DNA of 64,000 nucleotides from Neofamilia massiliensis. Its GTDB lineage: Bacteria > Bacillota > Clostridia > Tissierellales > Peptoniphilaceae. A program made the position numbers and the translations under genes. The notes under the pieces were generated by a model. The model was given only the letters and a program-made list of their open reading frames with translations, was not told the origin of the DNA and searched no databases. Of the stretch, positions 34,570 through 43,234 are shown one piece after another; the first letter of the stretch is position 1, and every line of letters begins with the position of its first letter. The stretch is taken from assembly GCF_001299475.1 (NCBI RefSeq), contig NZ_CYUJ01000003.1:562409-626408 (forward strand). The letters are read 5' to 3'.

Positions 34570-37500
34570 TTATTTTCCCAAAAGAATTATTGGTCCTTGG
34601 TCTTCTTTAAAGAGGCCTAGGTCCTTAACTTCTTCTAGGCTTAGGTAACTATTGCCATCTTCATCTTCTATTAGATCTTTTAGGTCAAAAGATTTATCTG
34701 CAATTTTTAAAACAAAACTTCCAGAATCGTTTTTAAGGTCAACTTGTGGAATAGCTTTAAGAACTCTTAGATCTACATAGCCTTTTGATTCAGGGCTTAT
34801 TTTCAAAGTCCCTTGAGGATAAATTATATCATCTACCTTAAACCTTCTAATTATAGCTGGGTAAAAGTCTAAGTTTTCTGGAATTAACAAATACTTAAAA
34901 AGACTTTCAAAATCTAGCCTATAAAAGTCTGGATACTTAGAAAATAATACGTTCTTCGCCTGACCATCTGAATAGAAATAAATTTCGCTGGTTCCAAAAA
35001 GTTCTTCTCTTAAATCCTTAAAGATCTTTTCTGCATCCCTGTCATTGTCTTCATCCTTTTTAGAAAAAGTATAGATAGGATCTTCCTTAGAATCTGCTTT
35101 TAATGTCTTATAAACTTCACAATCTAAAGAAAGTTCTCCATCTTCAAACTTATAAGTCTTTAGGCTAGTCCTACTTAGGTCGTCTTTGTAGTCTTCTAGA
35201 ATAAAGAAAGTCTTCTCCTGTCCTCCAACTCCATATTCAAGCTTTTGGTTTAGTCTTCTATTTATAGATTCAGAAAATATTTGAACTAAGCTTTCGTCAT
35301 CTGGGTCATAAGTGTAGGCTAAAATTATTAGCTCATCATCTAAGCTAAGTTTTAGAATAAACTCTTCTACTCCGTCGCCGTCTAAGTCATAAAAAATTCC
35401 TGAGTCAATACTAAAGGCAGTTTCTTTATCACCCTTACTGGCTTTGGCTTTTTCATAAAGGTCTAAAAGTTTATTTAAATAAGCCTTGTTTGCTTCTATT
35501 AAATTTGTATTATCGTCTAAGTCTTCTACAAATTCATCTAACTTGTCTTGATCAGATAAAATTTCTAGGTCTTTGGTATCTAGAGCCTTTATAGCTAAAG
35601 AGTTTCCTTCTTCTCCATAATAGTACCTGCCATAGTAGTAGGCCTTGTCTGGATTTTCTCCATAGTAGTACTTAATTCTCTCTGCCTTATAAGAAAAGTC
35701 ATCTTCAAGGGCAGAAATAAGCTCTAAGTCTCTAATAGATTTTACTCCCCCTCTTGAAAGCTCTTGGTCAACTCTATCCTTAATGGCCTCGTAGGTTTCT
35801 CCTTGGATTTGTTCACTTAAAGATCCGTCAAAGGATAAGTCAACTATATAGTCTTGGTCCTTGGCGATTATTCCCATTTCCTTAAAAGTAGCAAATGGAA
35901 CATAATAATTTCCCTCTTCGTCCATCATAGGATTTTCAACTGTATAAGTCTTATTGTCTTTTTCAATTACTAAGTTGTCTCCATCTTTTCTTAAAGCTAC
36001 TTGGTCTTGGTCTTTAAAAATAGAGGCATTAATGTGGCCAGTTGAGTCTGCTCTAATTTTTAAAATTTCAGCTGGGAAGATTTGGTCTCCAATTCTAAAT
36101 CTTCTTATAATTGGAAAATCTACTGGCTGTTCAACAGGAATTAGCAAAAGAGAAAGTAATTGGTCTTCTGTAAGGAAGTTATCATAAGCTTCATAAATCA
36201 GGTTTCCTCTCTTGTCTCTAGCTGGATATTCAAAGCCCTCTACTCCAGTTTCACCTTCGGCTAAGGTCTTAGGGTCTACTTTGGCCTTGGCATCTGTAAT
36301 AAAGAAATTAGAATCTGGTCCAAAAAGTTTGTCCCTTAGTTTGTAGTAGCCTTCCTCAGGTGACTCATTGGTATTTGGTTTTATAAAGGTTGAGTTTTCT
36401 ACAAAAGAACTTTCTTCATATTGATTGCTAGTTCCATCAGCTGATAGATAAGTCATATAGCCAACATTTGAATAACCTTCTTCTTGGTAGATCTTATTTT
36501 CTCCCTTGGCCTTTGATAAAAGTCCTAAGTTTGTAGTTACAAAATATCCTGAGTCTGCTGTGTGAGCAAGGAAGACAAAGGTCTTTCCATCTTCTTCATA
36601 AAGACCAGCATCTAGATGAAAATTATAAGTTGAATTTTCTGTTATAGTATCTTCGTATTGGTAAATTTTTATGGCCTGGTTGTTGGCATAGGTGTAAATA
36701 TAAAGGCCTTGAGTTTTTTTCGTATCTGAAAAATTGCTAGTAAGTAAAACTAGGTCTAAGACCCCATCTTGGTCCAAGTCAACTAAAAAACCTTTCTTCA
36801 AAAGACTTTGGCTTTTTCCATCGCCATTTGAATTTTTGGCATTTAGATTTTTGATTTTGAAAACTTCTTCCATGTAGGCCTTGGCAAAAGGTGCCAGATT
36901 TTCATAGCCTGTCCAGTCTATATTTAATGAATTGTGTTCTAAGTTATTTAAAATTTCTTGGTTGGCCTTAGAAATTTCTTCTGTTGAGCTGGCAAAAAAT
37001 GCAATTTCAGATTGGAGATTTATTATAGAACTAGCTTGGAAAAATTCTATGTTAGGTCCGACCTTTCTAAAAATTATTTCCCTATAAGCACTTTCGTCAT
37101 TGACAATTTTTTTAACTAGGTCAACTTGGCCATCTTTGCTAATTTTATAAATTTCAGCTTCATTAGCTGGGATTTTTTTTCCTTTAGAAATTGTCTCTTG
37201 GAAGGGAGTAGCACCATAGACTAAGATATAGAGATTGCCATCTGACCCATCCATTAACTCAACTTGGTTGGTATTTTTCAAATAATAAGGGGCGTCTGCA
37301 TTATAGTAGGGACTTAAAAATACGTCCTTCCAGCTTCCAAACATTCTACTGGCAGTTTCCTCTGCCAATTCTTTTATAACTTCAAACCTAGAGTCTTGAG
37401 AGTATTTAAAGGTCTTTGAAGTCTTGTCTGCTAAAAGTTTTAAAAGTTCCCTATCTCCAGTTTCCATAAAGACCTTGCCAGCATATTGTAAGCCCTTGTT

Positions 37501-37779
37501 AGGGTCTTGGTCGTAATAAGTATTAAAGATGGCCTTCTTGTAGGCCTTGTTGTCTGGATAAAGTTTTTCCATTAGCTCAAGATCTGGAAGATCAGTAATT
37601 AATCCCCTGTCAACTTCTCTATCAACTTTATTCTTTAGATCTTCTTCACTTGCTGAACTAAGTCGGTGCAAGGTAATTTCTGAATCTACTGGTGTGCTTT
37701 CGTTTTCTTTTTTATATAAATAAATAATTCCCACTATGGCCACAATAAAGGCCAAGGCTATGGCAATTTTTTTCTTCAT
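34570..37779 (-). CDS. Large membrane-anchored surface protein built from two homologous halves
   Basis: 1069 residues after an N-terminal anchor helix (KKIAIALAFIVAIVGIIYLY). I do not recognise a named family. The protein is an internal duplication: residues about 44-650 and 663-1069 share the same order of parts. Each opens with a helical segment (KVDREVDRGL.. / RVDQELSRGG..). A calcium-loop-like Asp motif follows (DLDQDGVLDL near 335; DLDGDGVEEF near 798), then a beta-rich stretch. Each ends with IRRFRIGDQIFP / IRRFKVDDIIYP and a Cu-amine-oxidase-N-like closing domain. ATG 37779 is preceded by TTGGAGG. It may bind Ca2+ outside the cell. Confidence 0.75.
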   Translation of the reverse strand: MKKKIAIALAFIVAIVGIIYLYKKENESTPVDSEITLHRLSSASEEDLKNKVDREVDRGLITDLPDLELMEKLYPDNKAYKKAIFNTYYDQDPNKGLQYAGKVFMETGDRELLKLLADKTSKTFKYSQDSRFEVIKELAEETASRMFGSWKDVFLSPYYNADAPYYLKNTNQVELMDGSDGNLYILVYGATPFQETISKGKKIPANEAEIYKISKDGQVDLVKKIVNDESAYREIIFRKVGPNIEFFQASSIINLQSEIAFFASSTEEISKANQEILNNLEHNSLNIDWTGYENLAPFAKAYMEEVFKIKNLNAKNSNGDGKSQSLLKKGFLVDLDQDGVLDLVLLTSNFSDTKKTQGLYIYTYANNQAIKIYQYEDTITENSTYNFHLDAGLYEEDGKTFVFLAHTADSGYFVTTNLGLLSKAKGENKIYQEEGYSNVGYMTYLSADGTSNQYEESSFVENSTFIKPNTNESPEEGYYKLRDKLFGPDSNFFITDAKAKVDPKTLAEGETGVEGFEYPARDKRGNLIYEAYDNFLTEDQLLSLLLIPVEQPVDFPIIRRFRIGDQIFPAEILKIRADSTGHINASIFKDQDQVALRKDGDNLVIEKDNKTYTVENPMMDEEGNYYVPFATFKEMGIIAKDQDYIVDLSFDGSLSEQIQGETYEAIKDRVDQELSRGGVKSIRDLELISALEDDFSYKAERIKYYYGENPDKAYYYGRYYYGEEGNSLAIKALDTKDLEILSDQDKLDEFVEDLDDNTNLIEANKAYLNKLLDLYEKAKASKGDKETAFSIDSGIFYDLDGDGVEEFILKLSLDDELIILAYTYDPDDESLVQIFSESINRRLNQKLEYGVGGQEKTFFILEDYKDDLSRTSLKTYKFEDGELSLDCEVYKTLKADSKEDPIYTFSKKDEDNDRDAEKIFKDLREELFGTSEIYFYSDGQAKNVLFSKYPDFYRLDFESLFKYLLIPENLDFYPAIIRRFKVDDIIYPQGTLKISPESKGYVDLRVLKAIPQVDLKNDSGSFVLKIADKSFDLKDLIEDEDGNSYLSLEEVKDLGLFKEDQGPIILLGK

Positions 37780-37858
37780 TAAATCCTCCAAATGCATACT
37801 TCCAAGGTATTTAGGAAGCATTTGTATTTCTAAAAAAAGTTTTTACTATATCTAGTAT

Positions 37859-37867
37859 ATTATACCA
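37859..37867 (-). promoter_or_regulatory. Extended -10 promoter of the duplicated surface protein gene
   Basis: On the minus strand TGGTATAAT, a perfect TATAAT with TG motif, about 80 bases before the ATG at 37779. A TTGACG lies only 9 bases upstream, too close to be its -35. Confidence 0.5.
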
Positions 37868-37963
37868 ATAAAACGTCAATTTGTTTAGGGCAAATAGAAA
37901 TTTTATTAGCCTTAAGAAAAGTTTTATCCTTGTTTATAAGCTTTTTATCAAAAAATTTCCAAG

Positions 37964-38008
37964 AAAAAACCAGGAGGTCTAAATTTTTCTTTTAGCTTCC
38001 TGGTTTTT
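37964..38008 (-). terminator. Terminator of the dpaL operon
   Basis: ACCAGGA (37969-37975) pairs with TCCTGGT (37998-38004), with a second inner pairing CTAAA/TTTAG, and T-runs on the minus strand. It separates the dpaL operon from the surface protein genes. Confidence 0.8.
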
Positions 38009-38111
38009 TTGTTTAAAGAATCTTTTTTAGTTTTCTAAATTTACTTTTTATCTTTGAGATAGGTCTTTAATTGTATCTAAAAGTAGCGCCATCGTATGGT
38101 TTCTTTGTCCA

Positions 38112-39344
38112 TTAATATTTGCTGGTATAAATATAGCTTCCTTCGTTTTTATAAAGGCCGTCCCAAACTATTTTTCTGTAATGTTCAAAATCTGTATCTC
38201 CTTCAGTTGAGAATAAAAGAATTACAGAATTTTCATCAAGGCCTAGTTTTTCTTTCCATTCTACTAGGTCCTTTCTTTGGCAAAGGTCAGCTAAAACTCC
38301 AAGACTTACTGCTCCTGACTCTCCAGAAATTACTCTCTTGTCATTTCCTAGGGGATTTCCTAAAATTCTCATTCCCCTAGCAGCTGCAGAATCTGGAGCT
38401 GAAATAAAACCTTGAACAAAAGAATCTAAAACTGGCCAGCCAATTGTTACTGGTTCGCCACAAGCAAGGCCTGCCATTATTGTTTCTAACTTTCCTGTAA
38501 CCTTGTGGATTTTTCCATCCTCGGCTTTTGCTGTTTTGTAAAGGCAGTTAACTCTTAATGGTTCAACGACGTTAATCATTGGTTGGTCGTCCTTGTAGGC
38601 TGAAGCATAGTAACCTGTAATTGCTGTTGCAAATGAACCTACTCCAGCTTGAACAAAGATATGACTTGGTCTTTGACCTGCAGCTTCAATTTGGTCCTTG
38701 GCTTCTTTTGCAAGGGTTGCATAGCCTTGGATGATCCAAGTAGGAATTTTTTCATAACCTTCCCAAGATGTATCTTGAACCAGGATCCAACCTTTTTCTT
38801 CTGCGTTTTTGTTGGCTAGTCTTACACAGTCATCGTAGTTAAGACCTTCCATAATTTCACATTCTGCTCCGTGAGACCTTATTGCGTCTCTTCTTTGAAT
38901 TGAAGATCCATCAGGCATAAAGATGGTACATTTCTGGCCAAGTTGTTGGGCTGCCCAAGCAACTCCGCGACCGTGGTTGCCATCTGTTGCAGAAACAAAA
39001 GTTACATCTCCAAGTTTGTCTTTAACTTCTTTTGAAAGCATTTTTTCTTGAGTTAATTCTGCTAGGTCAATGTCAAGTAGGTCTGCTATATATCTTCCAA
39101 TGGCAAAGGATCCGCCTAAAACCTTAAAGGCGTTTAAGCCAAACCTATAGGACTCGTCTTTTATAAAAATATTTTTTAGGCCTAAAAGTTTTGCTAGATT
39201 TTTAAGTTCTAATAATGGTGTCTCTTGGTACTCGTCAAATGATTGGTGGAACTTTTGTACCTGGTTTACAAGATCTTCGTTAATGAATGCTAACTTACTT
39301 TGGTCCTTGTCAATGTCTCTAAGAAAAATTTTATAGTCTTGCAA
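38112..39344 (-). CDS. dpaL: Diaminopropionate ammonia-lyase
   Basis: PLP enzyme of the YgeX/DpaL family that breaks D- and L-2,3-diaminopropionate to pyruvate and two ammonia. The 410 residues show the PLP Lys in the block RFGLNAFKVLGG (about 66-77), SATDGNHGRGVAWAA for phosphate and substrate binding, and GVGSFATAITGYY. Full length. It is the last gene of the five-gene operon starting with the DapF-like racemase, 43 bases after the aldolase. Its presence beside an amino acid racemase suggests that a D- or L-amino acid is made and then broken down. Confidence 0.92.
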   Translation of the reverse strand: MQDYKIFLRDIDKDQSKLAFINEDLVNQVQKFHQSFDEYQETPLLELKNLAKLLGLKNIFIKDESYRFGLNAFKVLGGSFAIGRYIADLLDIDLAELTQEKMLSKEVKDKLGDVTFVSATDGNHGRGVAWAAQQLGQKCTIFMPDGSSIQRRDAIRSHGAECEIMEGLNYDDCVRLANKNAEEKGWILVQDTSWEGYEKIPTWIIQGYATLAKEAKDQIEAAGQRPSHIFVQAGVGSFATAITGYYASAYKDDQPMINVVEPLRVNCLYKTAKAEDGKIHKVTGKLETIMAGLACGEPVTIGWPVLDSFVQGFISAPDSAAARGMRILGNPLGNDKRVISGESGAVSLGVLADLCQRKDLVEWKEKLGLDENSVILLFSTEGDTDFEHYRKIVWDGLYKNEGSYIYTSKY

Positions 39345-39387
39345 GTTCTCATCTCCTTTGTCTTTGCTTTTTTATTTTAACTGGTTT

Positions 39388-40032
39388 TTATTTTTGCCCA
39401 TAGCCTTTAAAGGCATCGATTACTTGGTCCATTTCTTTTTTATTTAAAACGAAAGGTCTGCCAATGGCCATGGTTCTAACTTGGATTTCTGCTACATATT
39501 CTAAGGTCTTTGCTAGGTTAAAGGCAGACTTTAAGTCCTCGCCTAAGGTTACTAGTCCGTGGTTTGCTAGTAAAACTCCCTTGCTCTCTCCACAAGTTTC
39601 AACTGCTTTTTTCGCTAGGCTCTTGCTGCCATATCTTTCGTAAGGAGCGCAAGGAACCCTGTTGGTATTTGCATCTGCCAGAACATAGTGTACAGCTAAA
39701 ATTGGCATGCGCATTGCTGCCAGGCAGGCACAATACATTGAATGAGTGTGGACTATGGCAAAAATGTCGTCGCGATTTTTGTAAAAACTTGTATGCAAAA
39801 ACCATTCACTTGATGGCTTCTTGTCTCCTTCAATAACATTTCCATCTAAATCTATAAGAACCAAGTCTTCTTCTCTTAGGTCAAAGTAGTCAATACCAGA
39901 TGGACTTATTAAAACAAGATTTTCCTCTTTTAAAAATACAGACAAGTTGCCTGAAGTACCTGGAGCAAGTCCCTCTTCTTTCATTTTCTTTCCGTATGAA
40001 ATTAGTTCTTGTCTTTCTTCTAAATATTTCAT
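39388..40032 (-). CDS. Class II aldolase (FucA/Ald2 type), zinc-dependent
   Basis: 214 residues of the class II aldolase/adducin family. Visible are the phosphate-binding TSGNLSV block, the catalytic Glu in SSEWFLHTSFY, the zinc ligands in VHTHSMYCA and the third His in LLANHGLVT. Downstream of mtnK and mtnA homologues it would cut 5-methylthioribulose-1-phosphate or 5-deoxyribulose-1-phosphate to DHAP and an aldehyde, as in the DHAP shunt of E. coli and Rhodospirillum and the drd pathway of Bacillus. Sequence alone would also allow fuculose-phosphate aldolase; the operon argues against that. Confidence 0.85.
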   Translation of the reverse strand: MKYLEERQELISYGKKMKEEGLAPGTSGNLSVFLKEENLVLISPSGIDYFDLREEDLVLIDLDGNVIEGDKKPSSEWFLHTSFYKNRDDIFAIVHTHSMYCACLAAMRMPILAVHYVLADANTNRVPCAPYERYGSKSLAKKAVETCGESKGVLLANHGLVTLGEDLKSAFNLAKTLEYVAEIQVRTMAIGRPFVLNKKEMDQVIDAFKGYGQK

Positions 40033-40040
40033 AATAACTC

Positions 40041-41093
40041 CTAATAAAATTCTTCTTGGTCCACGGAAAAGTATTCTTCTAGGTCTTCTGGTTTGTAAAT
40101 TCCCTTGTCAGTTACTACTGCCTTAATTAAGTTACTTGGAGTTTTATCAAAGGATGGATAGTAGCCCTTGACTCCAAGTTGACATTGTTTAACTCCATTA
40201 AAGGAAAGAACTTCTTCTGGGTCTCTCATTTCAACCTTAACTGCATCTAGGTTTTTCTTGCCTTGGTCTGGAATTCCTGTCACATAATAGGGGATGGAAA
40301 AGTAATCGGCAAGCAAGGCGATTTGATAGGTGCCAACCTTGTTAACAACAGATCCATCTTCTGTAATTGTATCTGCTGCAGAGGTGAAAAGGTCTACCAT
40401 GCCCTTAGACATAATATCCGCAACCATATTGTCAGTTACAACAGTTGTATCAAAGCCCTCTTCTGCAAAACAAGAAGCAGTTAACCTGGCTCCTTGTAAA
40501 AACGGCCTAGTTTCTGCACAGATCACTTTGAATTTTTTATTGGTCTTTTTTGCACCAGCAATAAGTGCGCCAATTATAGTTTCGCCAAAGCACTGGGTTA
40601 AAATTGTCCCCTTGTCTGGAATGACTTTTAATAAGTTGTCGCCAACTTTTTGCATGGTCTTATACCTGCGATTTAAAGATGCAACTGTGTCTTCAAAAAT
40701 TAAAGGCACTGGATCAAGGTCATTTTTTATTGCGTCTTTGGCAATTTTTAGAGCTCTTGAAGTTATTTTTCCATAGCGAAAGGCAGTAGTCGGTCTAGAA
40801 TTTCTAAGAGCTTTTTCTGCTTCTTCTAAAAACCTAATGCGCTTTTCATTTGCAAGATCTCTAGATTCATAAGCAGCAAGGGCCATGGCCATGCCTACTG
40901 CAGTATAAGGTCCAGCTGATTGGGTCACCATATTTCTAATGGCGTCTACAACTTCTCTATAGGACTTACAAATTACAAACTTTACCTCTCTAGGATAAAG
41001 TCGCCTGTCTAAAATTGTAACCTTGCCATTTTCATACCAGGCAACATTTTCGTATTTTAATAAGAAGGGCATATTTTGGTCGTATCTAATCAT
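40041..41093 (-). CDS. mtnA: Methylthioribose-1-phosphate isomerase (eIF2B-alpha-like)
   Basis: 350 residues, usual MtnA length. Blocks: TQSAGPYTAVGMAMALAAYE, GTILTQCFGETI with the catalytic Cys, ETRPFLQGARLTA, DNMVADIMSKG, and an SAADTITEDGSVVNKVGTY segment carrying the catalytic Asp (GADRI in standard MtnA, here AADTI). It converts aldose-1-phosphate to ketose-1-phosphate. The HCN/NTG around the Cys in typical MtnA is QCFGET here, so substrate preference may have moved, perhaps to 5-deoxyribose-1-phosphate. It overlaps the kinase by 8 bases and precedes the aldolase by 8. Confidence 0.87.
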   Translation of the reverse strand: MIRYDQNMPFLLKYENVAWYENGKVTILDRRLYPREVKFVICKSYREVVDAIRNMVTQSAGPYTAVGMAMALAAYESRDLANEKRIRFLEEAEKALRNSRPTTAFRYGKITSRALKIAKDAIKNDLDPVPLIFEDTVASLNRRYKTMQKVGDNLLKVIPDKGTILTQCFGETIIGALIAGAKKTNKKFKVICAETRPFLQGARLTASCFAEEGFDTTVVTDNMVADIMSKGMVDLFTSAADTITEDGSVVNKVGTYQIALLADYFSIPYYVTGIPDQGKKNLDAVKVEMRDPEEVLSFNGVKQCQLGVKGYYPSFDKTPSNLIKAVVTDKGIYKPEDLEEYFSVDQEEFY

Positions 41094-42294
41094 ATTTTTT
41101 TATTTCCTCATTTATAAAATTAACAACTTGGCTTCCTGCTTCCAAGTCAGACCTATTTTCAATTAAATAAATTCCCGTTTCAACTAAAAGCCTGTCTAGG
41201 ATCTGTCTGACTTTTGGATCCTTAACTTCTGTTAGTTCTCTAACCTTTGAGTCTCCAACTGTCCTTCTAATAATTTCAAGACCTGCGTAGGCAAAGGAGT
41301 CGGAGATAATATCTTTAAGATAGGCCTCTTTAAAGTTTTCGTTTTTAAAGTAGGGAAAGGTCACAAGGATGTCATAGGCTGAAAAGAGTTTTTCCATGGT
41401 CTTATCCACAGTTTCTACAAAAAGTTTTTCTAAATTTAAAATCATTTCTCGATCAGACCCTGTAACAAGATGGTTGGCAAGGGGAAAAATTAAATTTCCC
41501 CAAAGGTTGCCAATGTCGTAGCCAAAGGGCCCATAAAAGGCAAACTCTGGATCAATTACCTTGATGCCGTCTTCCTTTACAAAAACCGATCCTGTATGAA
41601 GATCGCCGTGAAGGAGACCTTGGGAATAAGTTTGAAAGCGGTCTTTTAGTTTTAAAACTTGACCTTGGAGACTTAAGTTTTTATAAAGTCTCTCTTCTAC
41701 AAAGTCCTCTGTCCCTGGACTTAAAATATTTCTATTTTTATAGTCGTAGTAGGGCTCGGTAAAGACTAGGTCTTCAGAAATATCGCAAAGGTCTGGGTTT
41801 ATAAAAAATCCCATGGCCTCTTTCTTCTCTTTCCTGTCTGCAACTAAGTCTGAGGTCGGAAAAAGTGATTTTACTAAAAATTCTGCCAGGTCTTCGCTTA
41901 AATCTTTATAAGTTTTTCCATTTAAAAGTTCATATCTTAAATTTTTGTAGGCAGAAATATCCTCCATAATAATTATAGAATTTTCTTCGTCATAATAATA
42001 AACTTCTGGGACCATCCCTGGACAAAGGTCTCCTTTTATTTCTAAGGCTTTCGCTTCGATTTTAGATCTTTTTAAGTCTAGGGGCCTTTGAGATGACCTT
42101 AGGAGTACATCAGAATATTTTACAACTAAAGACTTTCCTCTTTCTTCCTCAACTAGTCTGTAAACATAATTAATATTTCCATCGCCTATTTCTTCAATGG
42201 AAATCTGGTCCTTGGCTGCAAAAAATTTCGTCCTTGCAAGGACCAAGTCTATAATCTTATTTTCTCTTTTTTCTCTAGCAAAATTTTTGGTCAT
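41086..42294 (-). CDS. mtnK: 5-methylthioribose kinase-like protein
   Basis: 402 residues, MtnK-type aminoglycoside-phosphotransferase fold. The motifs IGDGNINYVYRLV (nucleotide loop), HGDLHTGSVF (catalytic loop) and IDPEFAFYGPFGYDIGN (metal site) are those of MtnK rather than of homoserine or choline kinases. It phosphorylates methylthioribose (or 5-deoxyribose) at C1, the first step before MtnA. The nucleosidase that releases methylthioribose from MTA is not in the window. Overlaps mtnA by 8 bases; 30 bases after the racemase gene. Confidence 0.88.
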   Translation of the reverse strand: MTKNFAREKRENKIIDLVLARTKFFAAKDQISIEEIGDGNINYVYRLVEEERGKSLVVKYSDVLLRSSQRPLDLKRSKIEAKALEIKGDLCPGMVPEVYYYDEENSIIIMEDISAYKNLRYELLNGKTYKDLSEDLAEFLVKSLFPTSDLVADRKEKKEAMGFFINPDLCDISEDLVFTEPYYDYKNRNILSPGTEDFVEERLYKNLSLQGQVLKLKDRFQTYSQGLLHGDLHTGSVFVKEDGIKVIDPEFAFYGPFGYDIGNLWGNLIFPLANHLVTGSDREMILNLEKLFVETVDKTMEKLFSAYDILVTFPYFKNENFKEAYLKDIISDSFAYAGLEIIRRTVGDSKVRELTEVKDPKVRQILDRLLVETGIYLIENRSDLEAGSQVVNFINEEIKKYD

Positions 42295-42324
42295 TGGGAC
42301 CTACTTTCTATCTTTTTCTAAAAA

Positions 42325-43116
42325 CTATAAATCAAATTCTACTTTTTCTATGGTGCCAAAGGAAACTGGCCCACCAATAGAATAAGTTAAGGAGTCATTA
42401 ACTTGTTGGGCCTTGACTTCTAGGCTGCCTCTTGGTTGTTTTAAGGTCGCCTTAAAGCCTGGATTTTTGTCTTTATTTAAATAATATCCTGCTGAAAAAG
42501 TTCCTGACCCACAAGATCCTTCTCTGATTAGGGTTTTTGTCTCTTCTACATAGACGTAGGGAACCAAGGTCAGATTTTTTTCATCTAAAAACATAAGGCC
42601 ATAGGCGTCATCTGTATAGAAATTTTTTAGCTCATTAATAATTTCTTCAGCAAGATCCCTATCTTCTTCTCTGTCGTTTACTATGACGTGGATAATTCCA
42701 TCTAGGAAAACTGTGGTGTAAGTGCCTCCAGCAAGGCTTAAATTTTTTACTTCCCTAGCTGGACTTAAAATTATTTCAGCTGTCATCCGATCCTTGTCGA
42801 CTTTTACTTGAACCTTGTCTTTGGATCCAGAAACTTCTGCTTCTATTAAGTCTTCGTCAAAAAGGTCTAGGGTCTTTGCTAAATACAGGCCAAAGGACCT
42901 TGAGGCATTGGCACAAAATTCTCCGCCCATCATGTCCATACGATAAGTGCCGTCAGCTTTTTTAGAAATAAAGCCAACTTGTTCAACGCTTGGATCATAA
43001 TCATCTATAATAATATTTGCAATTTTCGCCCTATGGGATGGATCAACATCTCCAATAATAAAAGCTGTTATATTGCCTGCAGGATCCACTTTTAAATAGT
43101 CTAACTTGTATTTCAT
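42325..43116 (-). CDS. DapF-like PLP-independent amino acid racemase/epimerase
   Basis: 263 residues of the diaminopimelate epimerase superfamily. Both catalytic Cys positions are kept: the first in GGEFCANASRSFG (about 66-78; DapF has CGNGxR) and the second in REGSCGSGTFSAG (about 209-221). The protein is similar in size to DapF, but the motif changes suggest that it is not the lysine-pathway enzyme. The superfamily also has racemases acting on histidine (staphylopine pathway CntK) and proline. It opens the mtnK-mtnA-aldolase-dpaL operon. Natural substrate unknown. The AAGGAGG ribosome site precedes the ATG. Confidence 0.8.
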   Translation of the reverse strand: MKYKLDYLKVDPAGNITAFIIGDVDPSHRAKIANIIIDDYDPSVEQVGFISKKADGTYRMDMMGGEFCANASRSFGLYLAKTLDLFDEDLIEAEVSGSKDKVQVKVDKDRMTAEIILSPAREVKNLSLAGGTYTTVFLDGIIHVIVNDREEDRDLAEEIINELKNFYTDDAYGLMFLDEKNLTLVPYVYVEETKTLIREGSCGSGTFSAGYYLNKDKNPGFKATLKQPRGSLEVKAQQVNDSLTYSIGGPVSFGTIEKVEFDL

Positions 43117-43149
43117 AAGTCTGCCTCCTTGGTCTGATATTTTAATTAG

Positions 43150-43158
43150 ATTGTACCA
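43150..43158 (-). promoter_or_regulatory. Extended -10 promoter of the racemase-mtnKA-aldolase-dpaL operon
   Basis: On the minus strand TGGTACAAT (TG plus TACAAT at 43150-43155), 34 bases before the ATG at 43116. The -35 is poor. Confidence 0.45.
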
Positions 43159-43188
43159 TATAATCTTAAAATTTACTTTACTTACTAG

Positions 43189-43217
43189 TCTACAAAAAAG
43201 CTTTTTTGTGCTAAAAT
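43189..43217 (+). promoter_or_regulatory. Promoter of the SGNH hydrolase gene
   Basis: TCTACA (43189-43194), 17 bases, TAAAAT (43212-43217), with a TG at 43209-43210. It is back to back with the minus-strand operon promoter. Confidence 0.45.
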
Positions 43218-43234
43218 TTTCTTGGTGATTAAAA

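Noticed and set aside
39564-39836. Cys/His/Leu-rich plus-strand frame inside the aldolase gene
   Set aside because: A shadow of the aldolase, whose zinc and catalytic residues are plainly in the minus frame.
38112-43116. Staphylopine-type metallophore operon, suggested by the DapF-like racemase and MTA-related genes
   Set aside because: No CntL-like aminobutyrate transferase and no CntM-like opine dehydrogenase are in the operon, and the racemase motif alone does not identify histidine racemase.
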